Notes: generated by a model not told the origin, from the sequence alone. 64,000 nucleotides of DNA from Mytilus galloprovincialis (GCF_965363235.1 NC_134851.1:50782833-50846832); one strand, 5' to 3'. Counted from the first letter of the stretch, positions 33,801 to 46,138 are shown. A program made the numbers and translations.

Positions 33801-36255
33801 ACATTCAAATTGTTTATATCTAGTATTTATCCCTTTGAGATAATATTAATATTCTTGCTATAATGAATAAACTCATCATAGATACCAGGACTAAATTTTG
33901 TATATACACCAGACGCACGTTTCGTCTACAAAAGACTCATCAGTGACGCTCGAATGTAAAAAAATTTAAAAGGGCCAAATAAAGTACGAAGTTGAAGAGC
34001 ATTGAGGACCATTTATTATCTCCTTGAGCAATGAATTATCTCCCTTTGAGATAATATTGATGGTCTTGCTTAAATAAAATATCTCCCTTTTGAGATAATA
34101 TCAATTATCTTGCTATAGAAGCTAAATGGGTTTATAATATTTAAGTTGCCTCCCATTTAAATAATATTGATGATCTTGCTATATAAGCTAGATGGGTCTT
34201 AGTCTTACATAATGAACTATCTCCCTTTGATTAAAAAAAAAAAAATTCTCACTTTTGTTTTGGAAATGCATTCTAAAACTGTTGGTTATAATTTTCCAGT
34301 AAATATGTACTTTTTCATTAAAAATATTCCCAAGAACTCATGTTAAAAGAATTTGTTATGCAGAAATATTCAACTATATTTTTATAAGAATTTTGCACTG
34401 CGAAAAAAAAATCAAATTTCACGAAATTTTTTCATTAGGAGATATTATTTTAACCTAATTCAGCTTATAAATGTACCTTGCTAAGGGACAAAGCTTTATT
34501 AGCTTGAACTGTAGATTATGTTTCAATCATAAGCATCAGATATACAAAATATTATTGGAAGTAGTTTGAATAATATAATTATTCATATTTGTATTGTTTG
34601 TTGTAGAATTAAAGATACTCTCAAAGTTGGACCTGATCACACCTATGGTATATTAGCCAAACCTGATGAGTATGGCGCTGGTGACCTCATGCATGGTCGT
34701 GCTCCATCTAATTACCTTAGAGGAAAGGACAGACAGAGGGGAGTCCTAGCTGCTATTAGACAACATCTAAAGAAAGCAAATTTTCATAATTTTACCGATC
34801 TTGTGCATGCATTTAGATATTATGATAAGGTAAAGATAAAGGATTTAGATTGGTTTGATATTTTTTCTGTCTTAATTTGAGAGAGAGGTTTTTTCCTTGA
34901 TTTCAGTGGCTTCCTATCATATCAGTTTTGGCATCATAGTTGAGAGGCAAAATAATTATAACCTTAAAATTTGATTCAAGAATTACAAAGTGTACTTTCC
35001 AGTAATATATTGTATTTGAGTCATTCCACAATAGTGGTTTCAAAAAGTTGGACAGTGTTTTTTTTTTTTAAAAGTGCTAGTTTCATGCAATTACTGGATA
35101 TAACAGATAGTTTGAACATTTAACACATGATTTGTAAAAATTTGTAAAAAATGTAACGATCATTACAATGGACACCAAAAATTGTGTCAAAAACTAATAT
35201 CCTAATAAAAAAAATTACCGTCAAGTTTTCTTAAAAAAAATTTTCCAAAAATTTGTGTTTATCTATTAAAAGAGCATGAACTTTTTTTCTTGCTACTCTT
35301 TTATTTTAAAACTTTGGGCTTTTTTTTCTTCTCATTTTGCCAGATTTTAATGGTAACTAATACAATTTTTTTTTATTTGAAATAATTGAGCAAGGTTAGC
35401 ATATTTACACCCAATATGATGCAGTACCTATGATAAGTAATAATTGTGCTGATTAAATATTAACTTACATTTTTGTGTTTTCCAGGATGGTAAAGGTGTG
35501 ATAGATATCAATGATTTACGTGAAGTTTGTATACAGTATCATTTACCACTGGAACCAGAATTATTGGAACAATTACTGGATAGTTGTGATGCCAACAGGG
35601 ATGGAGCAATAGATTATGTAGAATTCTCTAACTTCCTTAACTGGAAAGATAAAATGAAGTCAGGATTACCAGACAAACCAGGTATAATCAATCTTTAATG
35701 TAGAATTCTCTAACTTACTTACCTGGAAAGATAAAATGAAGTCAGGATTACCAGACAAACCAGGTATAATACATCTTTCATTTAGAATTTCTTTCTTCCT
35801 TAACTGGAAATATAAAATGAAGTCAGGATTACCCGATATACCAGGTATAATCAATCTTTAATTTAGAATTCTCTAACTTCCTTAACTGGAAAGATAAAAT
35901 GATGTTAGGACTACCAGACAAACCAGGTATAATACATCTTTAATGTAGAATTCTCTGACTTCCTTTAACTGGAAAGATAAAATGAAGTCAGGATTACCAG
36001 ACAGACCAGGTATAATACATCTTTCATTTTTGCTACAGTAATAAAAACTATTTTTTGGACTTTCAAGCAAATGTCAAATTCAGATTTTTTATTTTAGAAT
36101 TATAAATAAAAAGATAAAAAAATGTGTGGTATGATTGCCAATGACTTAACTGTTTTTTGAAGACCAAATGATGTATAAATTAATAAATAAAGCATCATTA
36201 TGCTTGTTAAGGGTAATTTTTAAACATTTTTTTAAACTTCTGCCTTTTTTCAGTA

Positions 36256-36301
<46 letters not shown>

Positions 36302-38533
36302 CTCGTCTAAACATCAACCCAACAATGTTAGATCTGTAAATTTGCTTTCGCAAATTTTTGGTTCTTCCCTCGCCGGGATTCGAACCCATGCTACTGTGAT
36401 ATCGTGACACCAAATCGCCTGCACTTCAGCCGTCCCGCTAGACCACACGACCACCTGGGCTATCCCGGCGAGGGAAGAACCAAAAATTTGCGAAAGCAAA
36501 TTTACAGATCTAACATTGTTGGGTTGATGTTTAGACGAGTTGTATATACATTATGTACACAGCCATGTATCACCATCATTGATGGCGATCCGATGGATAC
36601 ATCCGTTGTAGAGTTGTCACTGACTCAGACGTATATATATATATATAGATAACATTTCATGATGAAGGAAACCTCTCGGACCATTTAGATTATCTAGTTT
36701 GAATGAATAAAATCTATAAGTTATTCATGTTACCACTTCTATTAAGTAATGAGCTAAAAAATCATTGATTGTCACTCATTTTAGTTAAAAATTAGTTGAA
36801 TCTGCAAAAATGTAAAGAAACCCTACATTTTACTTCAAATTGGAATTTAGCTTTCCATAATAAGAAGAAATGTTTAAATCATAAGCGTATAATGAATTGA
36901 ATGCTAACTTGTTTATGTATTTAACATTGAAGACATTTTATATTAATTCTTTTTTTATTATGTATCTTCTTTTTTACCCATAGATACACCACTTAATTCT
37001 TCAAGAAGTAAAAGTGCAGTTTCAGATGATTTAGTAAGAAAATCTGTACACAGTGCAGAAAGTACTCCCCGCCGATTGAAGTTACAGATTGATAAAGCCA
37101 TTGGAGATCATAGAACAAGTGCTAATATGATAAACGCTGTTGTTGGAGGAATCTCTACCAGAGGTCAGTTAGGCAACATGAAAATAGGCAAAATTTATAA
37201 TTTCTAGTTATGGATTGTGCAGACTGAAAATCAAGCCAATTAAGTCTATTTTGCTACAAAAATCATGATGACAAGACAGTTATCTTTCTTATACAGTTAA
37301 AAACTTGTTTACTGTCTTCACATCAAGAAATAGTTGATGTCTTGGGTAACAACAAACTTGATGTTGTACACATAACCAGTTCATAATTTATACTATTAAG
37401 CTGGTACCATACACCTTGAATACAATTATTTTGGCTTGTTTAATTTTCATATAATTTTGATAAAATGTTTACCTTGACCCCTAGACAAAAATATAAAAAT
37501 AAATTAAAACTTGAACAACACAATTTATCGAAATAATTTCATTGCATGTATAGCAATTTGACAAAACCATTTGATCATTGAGAAGCTTAGTTTTTCCTAA
37601 ACAGTAGAACATGATTCAAATGTTCAGTTGATTTTTACAGAGTTATCTCCCTGTAGTGTTATGTACCACCTTAAAGCCACCAAATTTTTCATTTGTTAAT
37701 AGCCTTTTAAATTTTTGAAGTGCTTTTGTTGAAGATTTACGCTATTGTATTAATGAGAGCAAATATTTAATTTTTCAGATTACAGGACCTACGGTGTACC
37801 TACAATAAGAACAGATATCCATGCTCCTAGGATACGACGTGTGGATGATAATAAGAACTACGGCGATGAATCTGATGCATATGGCCTTGTTAATCCATCT
37901 ATCTTTAGCAGACGTCATGTTTATGAAAAAGATTTCCTACTACCCAGAACTAAAGAAGAGGTATTTAGTATTTGAAAAAAATTTATGCAACATATTTTTT
38001 TAAGGAGGGGGGGGAAAGATAGATATGGTTAAATTTTTCATGGATTTCATGGGGACAGATTAACCATGAAATTAAATGTTCAATGAATCACAAATTTCCT
38101 AAAGGCTTGTCAGCAAACTTCATCAAAACCAACGTAATTAAATATTAACAAACATGCAAGTTTTCCTAAAACATTGAATATTGGTAACCACGAAAAATAA
38201 ATGAATCCACAGTACCTTTGTTCAGTAAAACTTAATCATCTGTAGATGTTCCTTCTACTTTAATAATCACAATCAAAAATATTTCTGGAAGTATTCATTT
38301 TTTTAAGGCAGAAAACATGCAGACAGATAGTAAATAGTTTCTTATATTTTCAGCTTAAATCCATTTTCCACAATATTGGTGTACAGATGACTGGTGAAAT
38401 GTTTGAGCAGGTTTATAACACGGCTGCTAAACAGAATCCCAAAGGTCATGTGAGTGTCGAGTCAATCAGAGGAGTAATTGACGATATCCAAGCTCATCAA
38501 GTTATGACTGGACAGCATCCTATGGCTGTCTAA
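30889..38533 (+). CDS. EFHB: EF-hand domain-containing protein B (CFAP21), complete
   Basis: Axonemal protein; EFHB/CFAP21 is known as a microtubule inner protein of motile cilia and has also been linked to store-operated calcium entry. Exons: 30889-30978, 32125-32187, 32458-32788, 33266-33590, 34607-34829, 35486-35681, 36984-37163, 37779-37960, 38354-38533. All splice sites are GT-AG and phases match, giving 589 residues and TAA. Human EFHB is longer, mainly at the N-terminus. Recognisable blocks: RFRATVRPDAGQMRVFYGRA near 60-80, GLINPNKTY in exon 4, and DHTYGILAKPDEYGAGDLMHG in exon 5. The first EF-hand loop (D343-D354, DKDGKGVIDIND) is split by intron 5 and has Asp at position 12. The second (D379-E390, DANRDGAIDYVE) is canonical. 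The C-terminus (exon 9) resembles a worn EF-hand pair. Exon 6's donor edge is tandemly copied in intron 6. Confidence 0.93.
33897..34012 (+). repeat. Dispersed repeat (CACGTTTCGTCTACA family)
   Basis: Partner of 25318-25470, in EFHB intron 4. Just after it, several short blocks repeat ATCTCCCTTTGAGATAATAT-like sequence with TGATGGTCTTGCT between about 33820 and 34230, a small local degenerate tandem repeat. Confidence 0.7.
35701..36028 (+). repeat. 82-bp tandem array copying the donor edge of EFHB exon 6
   Basis: Four extra units at 35701, 35783, 35864 and 35946 directly follow exon 6 (35486-35681, unit one starting at 35619). Each contains the exon's last 60-odd bases, encoding the segment from VEFSN to LPDKP, then CCAG, a GTATAAT donor and about 20 bp of intron. 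Copies 1 and 3 keep an open frame matching the exon. Copy 2 has a 1-bp deletion and copy 4 a 1-bp insertion, both leading to stops. Confidence 0.95.
36258..36540 (-). mobile_element. tRNA-like SINE within a perfect 78-bp inverted repeat
   Basis: Arms 36301-36378 and 36463-36540 are exact reverse complements over 78 bp around an 84-bp centre. On the minus strand the centre and left arm hold Pol III type 2 boxes: A-box-like TAGCCCAGGTGG (and TGGTCTAGCGGG) and a B box GGTTCGAATCC, followed by a body and a (TA)n tail (36258-36300). This is the layout of a tRNA-derived SINE. The second arm continues on the plus strand to another TA-rich tail near 36640. Located in EFHB intron 6. Confidence 0.75.
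37398..37672. mobile_element. MITE-like repeat, copy 2
   Basis: Similar to 3673-3945 across its length with ends AAGCTGGTACC and GTACCACCTT. It lies in EFHB intron 7. Finding both copies in introns of different genes supports a mobile origin. Confidence 0.6.
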
Positions 38534-38716
38534 TTTAAAACAAAGACTCAAAACGTATACTTGCATTAAAGACACTTATTTATTTAATGCAAGTATTTGG
38601 TTGATAAGGAAGAAATTTATTATTTGATAAGAAATATGTTAATCTAAAGGCAAACTTATTTTGTCAGCATGATACCATAACCTTGAGATTTCTATTGAGT
38701 CTTGGCAATAGGAGTA

Positions 38717-38722
38717 AATAAA
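38717..38722 (+). promoter_or_regulatory. Candidate EFHB polyadenylation signal
   Basis: AATAAA 184 bp after the EFHB stop codon, followed by a T-rich run and a TTGTGACACTC segment. Other AATAAA motifs occur further on, so use of this one is not certain. Confidence 0.4.
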
Positions 38723-40689
38723 GATTTTTTTTTATATCTTGTGACACTCATTGTTCTGATTGGTCAGCTAGATGTACAAACAATTCATTTTCCATTATGA
38801 CTATATTTAAGACTTTTTTTTTTGAATTGCATAAAATTGTATAAAAAACTGCCCTACATGCATGTGTAGATGTCATAGATACACATTTACTTGTTCCTCA
38901 AATGTGGCGTTTTGAAATGTTTTCTTTTTTTCATTCATACATGTCATTCATAATTTTACATTACATAACTACACTAAAAGAATTGTTGGAGGGTAAAACT
39001 ATTTTGTCCTTAGCATTAGCCTGATTGCAAGGTGCAGTATTATCTCATTGTAACTTATATAATTTTTTTTCTATGCAGAATTTTTATGTTCAAATTCACA
39101 ACAATCAAAAGCTTTAAAATGAATATGCAAATAATTGTTGATTATTATCCAGTATTCAAACAGCATTACACAAATGAGTATTATAGAAATACCCCATGTA
39201 TTTTATATCTTGTTACTATTGTAAATCGTTATATCAAAATGGCCTGTTGAAAATTGTTAAGCCTAATACCTTTGAGGGTCATATATTTTGATTTTAAATT
39301 TTGTAAAAATAAATTTTCGTGACTTTTACACAATTTTGATTTTCCAGACTTGACATTTCGGTTATTTAGATGTAATTAGTATCGTGAGTTTATGAACATT
39401 TTATTTATCATTCTTTTAAAGAGGTTGCATCATGTTGCATGAATTTCATAGTTGACCAATAATTTAAATGCGAACTTTGTTATCACATATGTTTTCATAG
39501 AATTTTAACAGCATAGCACAATAGTAATATAGAATTATCACTGACTTAGACATATTTTGTAATTGTGAAGCTTACACCTGTTAGTATTTTTTACCAATTT
39601 TATGAGACCACAGACACTAAGCATTAATACATGTATATAATGCCCATGTATGTATGATATATGTAGGACACAACAGCATGTGTTAAGCTTTACACTTGAG
39701 CATTATTAAACAATGTATGGTAACTTTTTACAAAGTAGATTAACTCCCAAACACAGCATTTAATCTCAGCATTGCCACCACATAGTATTAACCAATTATT
39801 TTTGTATCAAAATTTACTGAATATTAGCTGCTGGATGCATTGTGCTTTTCTAGGCAGAGGTTAAATAGTTTCTCAGAAAATTGATATGTAGATTCACCAA
39901 TATGTTGTTTTTTTTATTTTCCCTTACAGTGATGCAGTTATTTTAAAGAAATTACTTGGAAAATGTTTATACATTAAGTGCCAAAATAATTTTACCCAGA
40001 AACATAATATTTTTTGCAGCATTTTATGATACAGTATACAATCAATTTTGGTAAATTATTTTTACCAGTATCTTTTGATATATGGTCAACAATGGAACAG
40101 TTGTATAAAGTCAGATATAAAACTTTTATATTAAACTTTTTGATGAACTTGTGTTATATTTCCTATTGAAAATGGTTGATGAAAAGTAATGTAGCTTTAG
40201 ATCAAAAGCTCTTTCATATATCTTTAACATATATATTTTTATACCAATTTTACAAAATTTCAGCATTCTTTATTAATTTATTGAAGCAACAATTATGAAT
40301 ATTAAGGTGCAGTGAGATTATTTTTATTAGGTGACAGAGTTGCAAGTTCACATATGCGAGATAAGTACATGGAGGGTAATATCAAATTTGTTTACCGTTG
40401 TATGTAAATTATACCAATGAGCATTAACTTGCTAAAAGTAATAAGACAGATTCAGATTAGTATGAGTAGAATTTAAAATATTCTAGTTGTATGATTTGTA
40501 TTTTTCATTATACATTTCTGTTTCTTACTTCAATATATATATATTTAATGAGCTATAGAGACTATATCTTTCAGTTTTACTGTAGTGTAGTCTACTCAGT
40601 GACCTTTATAAGTGTCTTCTATGTATTAATCCTAAACATAGAGAGTAGGGTACTTTTCAGGATAATTTTGGTTTTTTTTATTTATTGGA

Positions 40690-40909
40690 GGTCTCATTGG
40701 GGGGTTCTGATCCCGGATCCGGCTTACTGTTTTTTTCAGATTCCTGTATCCCGCTTACACTATGTACTTCAGAAATTCTCATTTTTTTGTAATTTCCCGT
40801 GTCCCGCTAGACTCCATTTCCCGCTTTCACAGCACAATTATTAGTATTTCATGTGTCACGCTTACAAAAAATCTGCAATCTCGCTTCACGCTTAGACCCC
40901 AATGAGACC
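40690..40909. mobile_element. MITE with GGTCTCATTGGGG inverted ends
   Basis: Left end GGTCTCATTGGGG and right end CCCCAATGAGACC are inverted repeats. Inside, CCCGCTT/CCCGTGTCCCGC-type motifs recur. The flanks both carry TTTATTG close to the ends, a possible target duplication. The family is familiar from bivalve DNA. Confidence 0.7.
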
Positions 40910-41574
40910 CACTTTATTGTTAGACTTTTAGATATTTGCTCATACTTTTTTTATATCATTTTTACTGTAGTTTATTTCATCAATTATAAGTACAAGTACA
41001 GACCCATCCTTTAAACCTTTTCAGTCACACTGTTTGAAAATCTGATTAAATAAAGGGAATCTCTTACTGAATTTCTGTTCTAAAAAAAAAGATTCAGATT
41101 TAAAGTTTATGGTTGTACTAAATGATATATAATTGGATATTTTGGAAGTAAATTTATTATCCTATTTGCAGCCACAAAAAGTGCTGCTTTTTTAAAGCTA
41201 TATTTTGACTAAGTTAACTAATATTTATAAATCAAGCATTGTAGAAAATGCAACTCTACATGCATTTTTGTATATTTCATTACTGACAATAACATTTGTT
41301 ATCCTTTATCTGTGATTTCTCCTTGTTGATTGTGAAGTTTGTTGATGTATGTATGGTATGATAACTATTAAAGAATTATAAAATATAAATTTTTTTTTCT
41401 CTAGAAAATGCATTGCATTATGGATAGCATATTTTATGGGATGCCATACTTGTATTTGTAGTATTTGTATTTTTATCCATCTGATGAGTTAAGCCTTTTT
41501 CAACTGATTTTCATAGTTTGTTCTTTTGTTGTACTGTTACTCCACTGTCCAAGGTTAGGATCCTGATAACAATT

Positions 41575-41715
41575 TCAACCCTGCCACTATGTATGTGCCT
41601 GACTATGGTCATTGTTGAAGGCCGTACGGTGACCTATAGTTGTTAATTTCTGTGTCATTTGTGTCTCTTGTGGAGAGTTGTCTCATGTTTATACCACATC
41701 TTTCTTTTTATATGA
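41575..41715 (-). repeat. Dispersed repeat (GATGTGGTATGA family), inverse copy
   Basis: Reads GTTGAAGGCCGTACGGTGAC through AATTTCTGTGTCATTTGTGT to ATACCACATCTTTC, the reverse complement of the family at 24029-24313. Confidence 0.75.
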
Positions 41716-41956
41716 AAGTACTATTGTAAAGTTATCAATCAAATGAATTGAAATTCTACTTTAGACCAAATTTCCAGGACCTTTGGGACTTTTGTGACAT
41801 TTTCACTCCTTTATTTTTGCAATATTTTGTTCAAATAAATGCAGATTGTTGTCATGGTAACACCAAACAGAGATTATATCTCACCATTTTCAATGTTGAA
41901 ATCAAATTTATGGAAGATGTCATTTCCCTATATACCTGAAACAAACAGTAAGTATA

Positions 41957-44900
41957 ACAAGAATGCACACGCTGAAATGTCTCGCCTTCTTTACTAATCA
42001 TTGATATTATGTTGATAGTCCTAAGTATAAAGCTAAGCTTTATTACAACTATCACACAAACAGAACATTAACTAAGATAACTAAACAAAGACCAATGAAC
42101 CTTGAAAATGAGGTCAAGGTCAGATGAACCATGCCAGGCAGACATGTACAGCTAACAATGAACACACTGTGCAATCATCTGTGAAAATGAGGTCACGGTC
42201 AAATAAAACCTGCGCGACTGACATAAAGATCATAAAATATTTCCATACACCAAATATAGTTGACCTATGGCATATAGAATAAGATAAAAAGACCAAAACT
42301 CAAAAATTTAACTTTGACCACTGAACCATGAAAATGAGGTCAAGGTCACATGACATCTGCACGCTAGACATGTACACCTTACAATCATTCCATACAACAA
42401 ATATAGTAGACCTATTGCATATAGTATGAGAAAAACAGACCAAAACACAAAAATTTAACTATAACCACTGAACCATGAAAATGAGATCAAGGTCAAATGA
42501 CACCTGCCAGTTGGACATGTACACCTTACAGTCCTTCCATACACCGAATATACTAGCCCTATTGCTTATAGTATCTGAGATATGGACTTGACCACCAAAA
42601 CTTAACCTTGTTCACTGATCCATGAAATTAGGTCGAGGTCAAGTGAAAACTGTCTGACAGACATGAGGACCTTGCAAGGTACACACATATCAAATATAGT
42701 TATCCTATTATAATAATAGAGAATTCAACATTACAAAAAATCTGAACTTTTTTTTCAAGTGGTCACTGAACCATGAAAATGAGGTCAAGGACATTGGACA
42801 TGTGACTGACGGAAACTTCGTAACATGAGGCATCTATATACAAAGTATGAAGCATCCAGGTCTTCCACCTTCTAAAATATAAAGCTTTTAAGAAGTTAGC
42901 TAACGCCGCCGCCGCCGGATCACTATCCCTATGTCGAGCTTTCTGCAACAAAAGTTGCAGGCTCGACAAAAATTAGAAGATGTGGTATGATTGCCAATGA
43001 GACAACTCTCCACAAGAGAACCATTGACACATAAATTCACCCAAATTCACCATTACAATAATCAAAACCCATACCACATAGTCAGCTATTTAAAAGCCCT
43101 GAAATGACAAATATAAAACAATTCAAAGGAGAAAACTAATGGCCTAATTTATGAACAAAATATTGAATGAAAAACTAATTTGAAATGACAACCACTGAAT
43201 TAGAGACTCCTGACTTAGAACAGGCATAAAAAGAACTGATAAACAGTTAAATAATGAAAAAACATTAATGCATCCAAAACTAAAATATCAATCAGTTCAC
43301 ATCCAACATCCATCATTAATTGGAGCCTTATTTGTTAGAAAGCAAGGGATAAGAGGATGATTAAAACTTATGAGTACCGATTAAAGTTGAATCTTTCCAA
43401 GTTCTGTATGGGTATGTTCCAACGCAAGAGTCAGTGGATGTTGTTTTTTGGTGTTGGTCCCGTTTATTTTTTTCTTGCTTTGTCATAAGTCAGTTTTTGA
43501 TTTGAATCAATATTGTCATGTTTGGACCTTCATTTATAAGTAACTAAGTCATTAGCCTGTTTAGTGGTTGATATTTGTTTATGTGGTTCATTAGTGTTTC
43601 TCATTTTATATATATTGAGTAATAGGATAACTCTATATTTTGTATGTGGGTACTTGCATCGTCCTCATGTCTGTCAGACATTTTCACTTGACCTCAACCT
43701 CATTTCATGGATAAGTTAAAAAGGTTAAGGTTTCCTGGTCAGTTTCATATATCAGATATATAACCAATAGGTCTACTTTATTTGGTGTAGGTTATAATTG
43801 TAAGGCATAAATGTCCAACATTACCTTAACCTCATTTTCACGGTTCATTGGACAATGTTAAGTTTTTGTCGAGCCTGCAACTTTTGTCGCAGAAAGCTCG
43901 ACATAGGGATAGTGATCTGGCGGCGGCGGCGTTAGCTAACTTCTTAAAAGCTTTATATTTTAGAAGGTGGAAAACCTGGATGCTTCATACTTTGTATATA
44001 GATGCCTCATGTTACGAAGTTTCCGTCAGTCACATGTCCAATATCCTTGACCTCATTTTCATGGTTCAGTGACTACTTGAAAAAAAAGTAAAATGCAAAT
44101 GGGGGAAATCGGAAACAAAAGCTGTAAATATGGAAATATTTCAGCATTTCTATGGCGAAACTAACAACAAGGATTAGTTAAATGGTTTCTTGTTATCTCA
44201 ATGTGTTTATTACATTCAATTCGTGAGGGAAATATGATTTGATCGATCATTACGAGACGTAGAAAAGGGGGAAAACGGAGGTTTACTGAAAATTTTGAGG
44301 ACGGAGCCACTAATTTGTGCCACGATTACATAATACGTTGTGTATAGTGCAATACGCTACGGAATCGAGCAATTGGTGTCTTCTTTATTATATGGCAGAT
44401 AAAACAACAAAATAGATGACGACTAAAAGTAGTTTTTATTCAAAATTCAACACAAATGTAATAAATTATACCTTTTACCTATTAATTACCTGAAAATGCA
44501 GGTAACCTGATAATAATTTTACTGAAATAACTGCCTAACATTACAGTTCATACTACTTGAGCATTTTTCATGCAATAACTTTCTCTGTATCTCTTATAAT
44601 AAAAAAGAGCAGTCTGGAAAGGAATATACTGTTCTAATGAATGAACACAAAAAAAAATGCAGGAGCAGCAGCCATTTTTCTATTTTTATGTGAAGCGTTG
44701 AAAGGGTTAAGTTTTTGAGTTTTGGTCTTTTTTTCTAATACTATATGCAATAGGTCAACTGTATTTGGTGTATGGAAATATTTTATGATCTATATATCAG
44801 TCGCACAGGTTTTTTTTTACCTTGACCTCATTTTCACGGTTCATTGTTCAGTGTTAAGTTTTCGTTTTGGTCTGTTTTTCTTATCCTGTATGCAATACAA

Positions 44901-45419
44901 CTACTATATTTGGTATATGGAATGATTTTAAGGTGTACATGTCTAGTTGGCAGGTGTCATCTGACCTTAACCTCATTTTCATGTTTCAGTGGTCAAAGTT
45001 AAGTTTTTGAGTTTTGGTCTTTTTTTCTAATACTATATGCCATAGCCTCTATATTTGGTGTATGGAAATATTTTATGATTGTTATATCAGTCGCGCAGGT
45101 TTTATTTGAGCTTGACCTCATTTTCATGGTTCATGGAACAGTGTTAAGTTTTTGTGTTTTGGTCTGTTTTTCTTAAACTATAAGCAACAGATCAACTATA
45201 TTTTTTGTATGGAAGAATTGTTAGCTGTACATGTCTGCCTGGCATGGTTCATCTGCCCTTACCTCATTTTTATGGTTCATTGGTCAATGTTTAGTTTTCT
45301 TGATTAATGTTAAGTTTACGTGACAGTGTAATAAAGCTTTACATTTAGGACTATCAACATACATTGTAATATCAATGATTAGTAAAGAAGGCGAGACATT
45401 TCAGTGTGTGCACTCTTGT
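41957..45419. mobile_element. 3.5-kb foldback element with about 1-kb inverted arms
   Basis: The left end ACAAGAATGCACACGCTGAA and the right end, inverted, ACAAGAGTGCACACACTGAA begin long inverted arms that continue through TGTCTCGCCTTCTTTACTAA and AGTCCTAA-TAAAGCT. The arms consist of several ~145-bp blocks with ATGAAAATGAGGTCAAGG, in opposite orientation on the two sides. The innermost arms (42758-42970 and 43862-44080) include TCGAGCTTTCTGC and a GCCGCCGCCG run. The right arm holds an extra segment (about 44080-44700) absent from the left. The centre is filled by another repeat (42972-43222). No transposase frame is visible. Confidence 0.75.
42972..43222 (+). repeat. Dispersed repeat nested at the centre of the foldback element
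   Basis: Copy of the GATGTGGTATGATTGCC family, with AATGAGACAACTCTCCACAA and CAACCACTGAATTAGAG. It starts only a few bases after the left inner arm ends. Confidence 0.75.
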
Positions 45420-45659
45420 AATGGTTTGTTCCTTTTCTCAGATATTTCAAGCAATGTGTCAAATATAGTTAGAGTATGGAACGATTGTAGGGTTTCGATG
45501 TCTATCTGGCGGGGTTCATATGACCATTTTATTTGGTGTAAGGAATGATTATAAGGATAAAATGTCTGTCTGGCATGGTTCATCAAACCATGACCTAATT
45601 TTCCAAGAACATTGCTAATGTTAAGTTTATATGATACTTGTAAAATAAACATTCATATT

Positions 45660-46138
45660 ACTGGTACATAAACATAATCTTTATTAGAATTACACCCATA
45701 AGAGGGTCAAAGGCAATTACATGTAATAACAACAATATAATGATGACATTAACATTTACATCAAAACAAAACAAAACATAAAACTCATACAACAAATGAC
45801 CTCAAGTGCCAAGTGTCCTCAGTTCCATAGACTGTTTAATAAAGGAGCTTAAAGATTTTACTTGCTGACTAGTGGTTGGATTTAGGATATATTTCAGTTG
45901 ATTATCAGAAAAATCTTTGCATTGAGTTATATTAAATTGTTTAAATGACATGCCTTAAATCATAATTTATTTTACAAAATAAAAAGAAATGGGATTCATC
46001 ATCCAGAACTTTGCACTTATTACAAAGTCTTTGAGAGCATGGAATATTTTTTTTATATCTTCCAGTTTCAATAGCCAGGGAATGGTCACTTATTCTAAAT
46101 TTGCATATAAGTTTTCTTGTATGACCCTCTTGTATCAA
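45660..46138 (-). pseudogene. 5'-truncated non-LTR retrotransposon, RT C-terminal remnant
   Basis: The minus-strand frame 46138-45941 has SDHSLAIETGRYKK, then RLCNKC and DDESHFFLFC, the pattern LxIExGR...RLCxxC...DExHFxxxC seen at the C-terminal end of many animal non-LTR retrotransposon polyproteins. After a frame break the sequence continues with a segment encoding NPTTSQQVKSL and a stop near 45800. No RT catalytic domain is present. It lies beside the foldback element, between EFHB and PP2D1. Confidence 0.7.

Larger units (their letters stand above)
38723..41956. other. EFHB 3' flank with one MITE
   Basis: A+T-rich non-coding sequence, perhaps partly a long 3' untranslated region. It contains the MITE at 40690-40909 and, at 41575-41715, an inverse copy of the GATGTGGTATGA repeat. 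The 117-codon open frame at 40491-40844 runs through the MITE and has no protein similarity I recognise. Confidence 0.5.

Noticed and set aside
35666..36070. Minus-strand frames over the EFHB intron repeats
   Set aside because: They are the reverse strand of four copies of the EFHB exon 6 edge.
36364..36478. A functional tRNA gene on the minus strand
   Set aside because: The A and B boxes are good, but the region between them does not give a convincing anticodon arm, and the sequence continues into a SINE-like body with a TA tail.
40491..40844. 117-codon plus-strand open frame after EFHB
   Set aside because: The second half lies inside a MITE with GGTCTCATTGGGG ends, and the first half is low-complexity and hydrophobic with no recognised domain.
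42763..44072. Two similar 68-74-codon frames (LLQKARHRDSD type)
   Set aside because: They are the two inner arms of the foldback inverted repeat read in opposite directions, so their similarity reflects the repeat and not a gene pair.
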